In this document: positions 62,932 to 64,000 of the stretch, in pieces | Layout of the letters: every line of letters begins with the position of its first letter | How positions within the stretch are numbered: the first letter of the stretch is position 1 | Assembly: GCA_023390335.1 (NCBI GenBank) | Contig: JAEWCZ010000086.1 | Coordinates: 179,147-243,146, forward strand | Source of the DNA: Bacillota bacterium | Lineage (GTDB): Bacteria > Bacillota > Clostridia > Acetivibrionales > DSM-1351 | Length of the DNA: 64,000 nucleotides | Reading direction: 5' to 3' | The notes under the pieces: model-generated | Seen by the model: the letters and a program-made list of their open reading frames with translations, nothing else | What the model was told of the DNA's origin: nothing | Databases searched by the model: none | Translations under genes and position numbers: made by a program

Positions 62932-62970
62932 AAAAAAGCTGTACACCAATTACTTAGTGTACAGCTTTTT
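62932..62970 (-). terminator. Rho-independent terminator of the repeat protein gene
   Basis: Perfect 14-bp stem AAAAAGCTGTACAC/GTGTACAGCTTTTT with a 10-base loop, 11 bases past the stop codon. Confidence 0.88.
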
Positions 62971-62981
62971 ATTAGCTTTTT

Positions 62982-64000
62982 TTATTCCGCTGCAAATGTT
63001 ACTGCAATACGTTTACTTTCACGTTTGCCTGAGTTGGTAACTGTGAAGTAGATGCTTCCACTTGTCTGCCCAAGCTGCGCTATTGTAATCACTACCTGTG
63101 ACTGAGTAGCTGCTACTGTTGAAGTACCAATAACTCTTCCGTCTTCTGCCAGATCATATATATTGACTATATCTCCTGCTGTTAAACCATATACAACAAC
63201 CATATCGTTTCCTGTATTGTTGATGGTCAACACTTTATCTCCATTAGGGTCCGCAGTTATTGCTTCAGCTATATATGCTACTTCTGTTCTTGTACTTTCC
63301 AGTTTGCCTGCACTTGTTACGGTTACAAATACCTTTCCTGCTTCTGTTCCCAACTGAGTTATGCTAACTACGGCTTCTGTTTTTCCTGTTGCTACTGTTG
63401 CTGTTCCTAATGCTGTAGTTACTGTTCCATCTTTGTATACCTTTACTATATCTCCTGCTACGAGACCGGTTACAACTACTGTATCTGCTTTTCCTGCGTT
63501 ATTTGTTACTGTTACCGCATCAGCTTCTACTGCATCTGTTACTGCTTCGGCTTCGTATGCCTTTTCCACTCTTGTACTTTCCTTCTTACCTGAAGATGTT
63601 ACTGTTACAAATACACTTCCTTCTGCTACTCCCAGCTGTTGAATTGTAACTGTAGCTTCTGTTGCTGTTGATCCTACTGTTGCTGTTCCCAATGCTGTAG
63701 TTGCTGTTCCGTCCTTGTATACCTTTACTATATCTCCTGCTGCAAGTCCGGTTACCTTTACTGTATCTGCTTTTCCTGTTACATTATTTGTTACTGTTAT
63801 GTTTTCTGCTACAGCTGCAGTACTTGTTGCTTCTTCGGTATATGCTACTTCTGTTCTTGTGCTTTCAAGTTTGCCTGCACTTGTTACAGTTACATATACC
63901 TTTCCTGCTTCTGTTCCCAACTGAGTTATACTTACTGCAGCTTCTGTTTTTCCTGTTGCTACTGTTGCTGTTCCTAATGTTGTAGTTACTGTTCCATCTT
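62982..64000 (-). CDS. C-terminal part of a tandem-repeat protein, probably cell-surface
   Basis: Partial: 339 codons in the window, continuing past the right edge. The visible protein is made almost wholly of a repeat of 94-95 residues with the pattern ADTVxVTGLxAGDIVKVYKDG (strand-turn), TALGTATV, then AxVxIxQLGxxxGxVxVTVTSxGKxESTR. The repeat is also clear at DNA level (period 282-285 bases). The last copy is diverged (NDMVVVYGLTAGDIVNIYDL) and the frame ends ESKRIAVTFAAE-stop. No anchor, dockerin or SLH is seen in this part; any signal or SLH must lie upstream. Likely an extended beta-structured surface protein. Its perfect terminator separates it from the SLH operon. Confidence 0.8.
   Translation of the reverse strand, partial: DGTVTTTLGTATVATGKTEAAVSITQLGTEAGKVYVTVTSAGKLESTRTEVAYTEEATSTAAVAENITVTNNVTGKADTVKVTGLAAGDIVKVYKDGTATTALGTATVGSTATEATVTIQQLGVAEGSVFVTVTSSGKKESTRVEKAYEAEAVTDAVEADAVTVTNNAGKADTVVVTGLVAGDIVKVYKDGTVTTALGTATVATGKTEAVVSITQLGTEAGKVFVTVTSAGKLESTRTEVAYIAEAITADPNGDKVLTINNTGNDMVVVYGLTAGDIVNIYDLAEDGRVIGTSTVAATQSQVVITIAQLGQTSGSIYFTVTNSGKRESKRIAVTFAAE
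63421..64000 (-). repeat. Tandem repeats of 282-285 bases inside a coding region
   Basis: The segment encoding VYKDGT(A/V)TTALGTATV recurs with near-identical bases at about 63421, 63703 and 63988 (spacing 282 and 285 bases) and in diverged form near 63140. The protein-coding repeat continues out of the window. High similarity of adjacent copies suggests recent duplication or homogenisation. Confidence 0.85.

Noticed and set aside
62982..64000. CRISPR-like or satellite repeat
   Set aside because: Period of 282-285 bases keeps one reading frame with amino-acid-level conservation, so it is a protein repeat.

Overview
The window is about 64 kb of AT-rich chromosome from a spore-forming, cell-wall-bearing clostridium. 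A secreted carbohydrate deacetylase with a type I dockerin (39213-40139) points to a cellulosome producer. Sporulation genes (spoIIR, spoIID, spoIIQ-like), many S-layer-homology (SLH) proteins and the low GC fit a mesophilic Ruminiclostridium-type species (relatives of C. cellulolyticum or C. papyrosolvens). This assignment is inference from gene content. No rRNA, tRNA, CRISPR array, insertion sequence or prophage was seen.

Layout. 1-3173: the start of a sugar-binding lipoprotein, divergent from a YesM/YesN-type two-component system. 3289-10330 (minus): a seven-gene sugar operon (galE, nucleotidyltransferase, NahK-like kinase, SIS isomerase/deaminase, ROK protein, PIG-L deacetylase, CBM9-like protein) that looks like an intracellular hexosamine or N-acetylhexosamine salvage route, with a divergent AraC regulator. 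11474-13102: a DEAD-box helicase. 13167-16551 (minus): ilvD-ilvB. 16781-19868: CvpA, DUF5711 and YkvI membrane proteins. 19934-24428 (minus): a Gld-like ABC exporter operon. 24741-28286: a Ca-type P-ATPase and MgtC. 28429-30957: spoIIR and pyrG.

31136-36957 (minus): an operon of two SLH proteins and an S41 peptidase, divergent from a chemotaxis receptor. 39213-40139: the dockerin CE4 esterase. 40212-43538 (minus): ddl, DUF1934, argS. 43733-47891 (minus): ywmB-murA-spoIID-spoIIQ, the classical Firmicute order. 48028-62827 (minus): two operons of large SLH and fibronectin-III surface proteins. 62982-64000: the 3' end of a protein built from repeats of about 94 residues.

The most notable regulatory pattern is that all three SLH operons, and more weakly the chemotaxis receptor, are preceded by sequences resembling flagellar sigma-D (sigma-28) promoters (TAAA, 15-16 bp, GCCGATAA or ACCGATAT). 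This suggests the non-cellulosomal cell-surface proteins are expressed with motility genes. Other regulatory candidates are a perfect 19-bp palindrome at the predicted transcription start of the ABC operon, another perfect 19-bp palindrome in front of the AraC gene, and a terminator-like hairpin in the ilvD leader.

Several starts were adjusted from the longest open frame using Shine-Dalgarno position: spoIIR, the SIS protein, YkvI, and three SLH/FN3 genes. Functions rest on motif recognition by eye, not on database searches.
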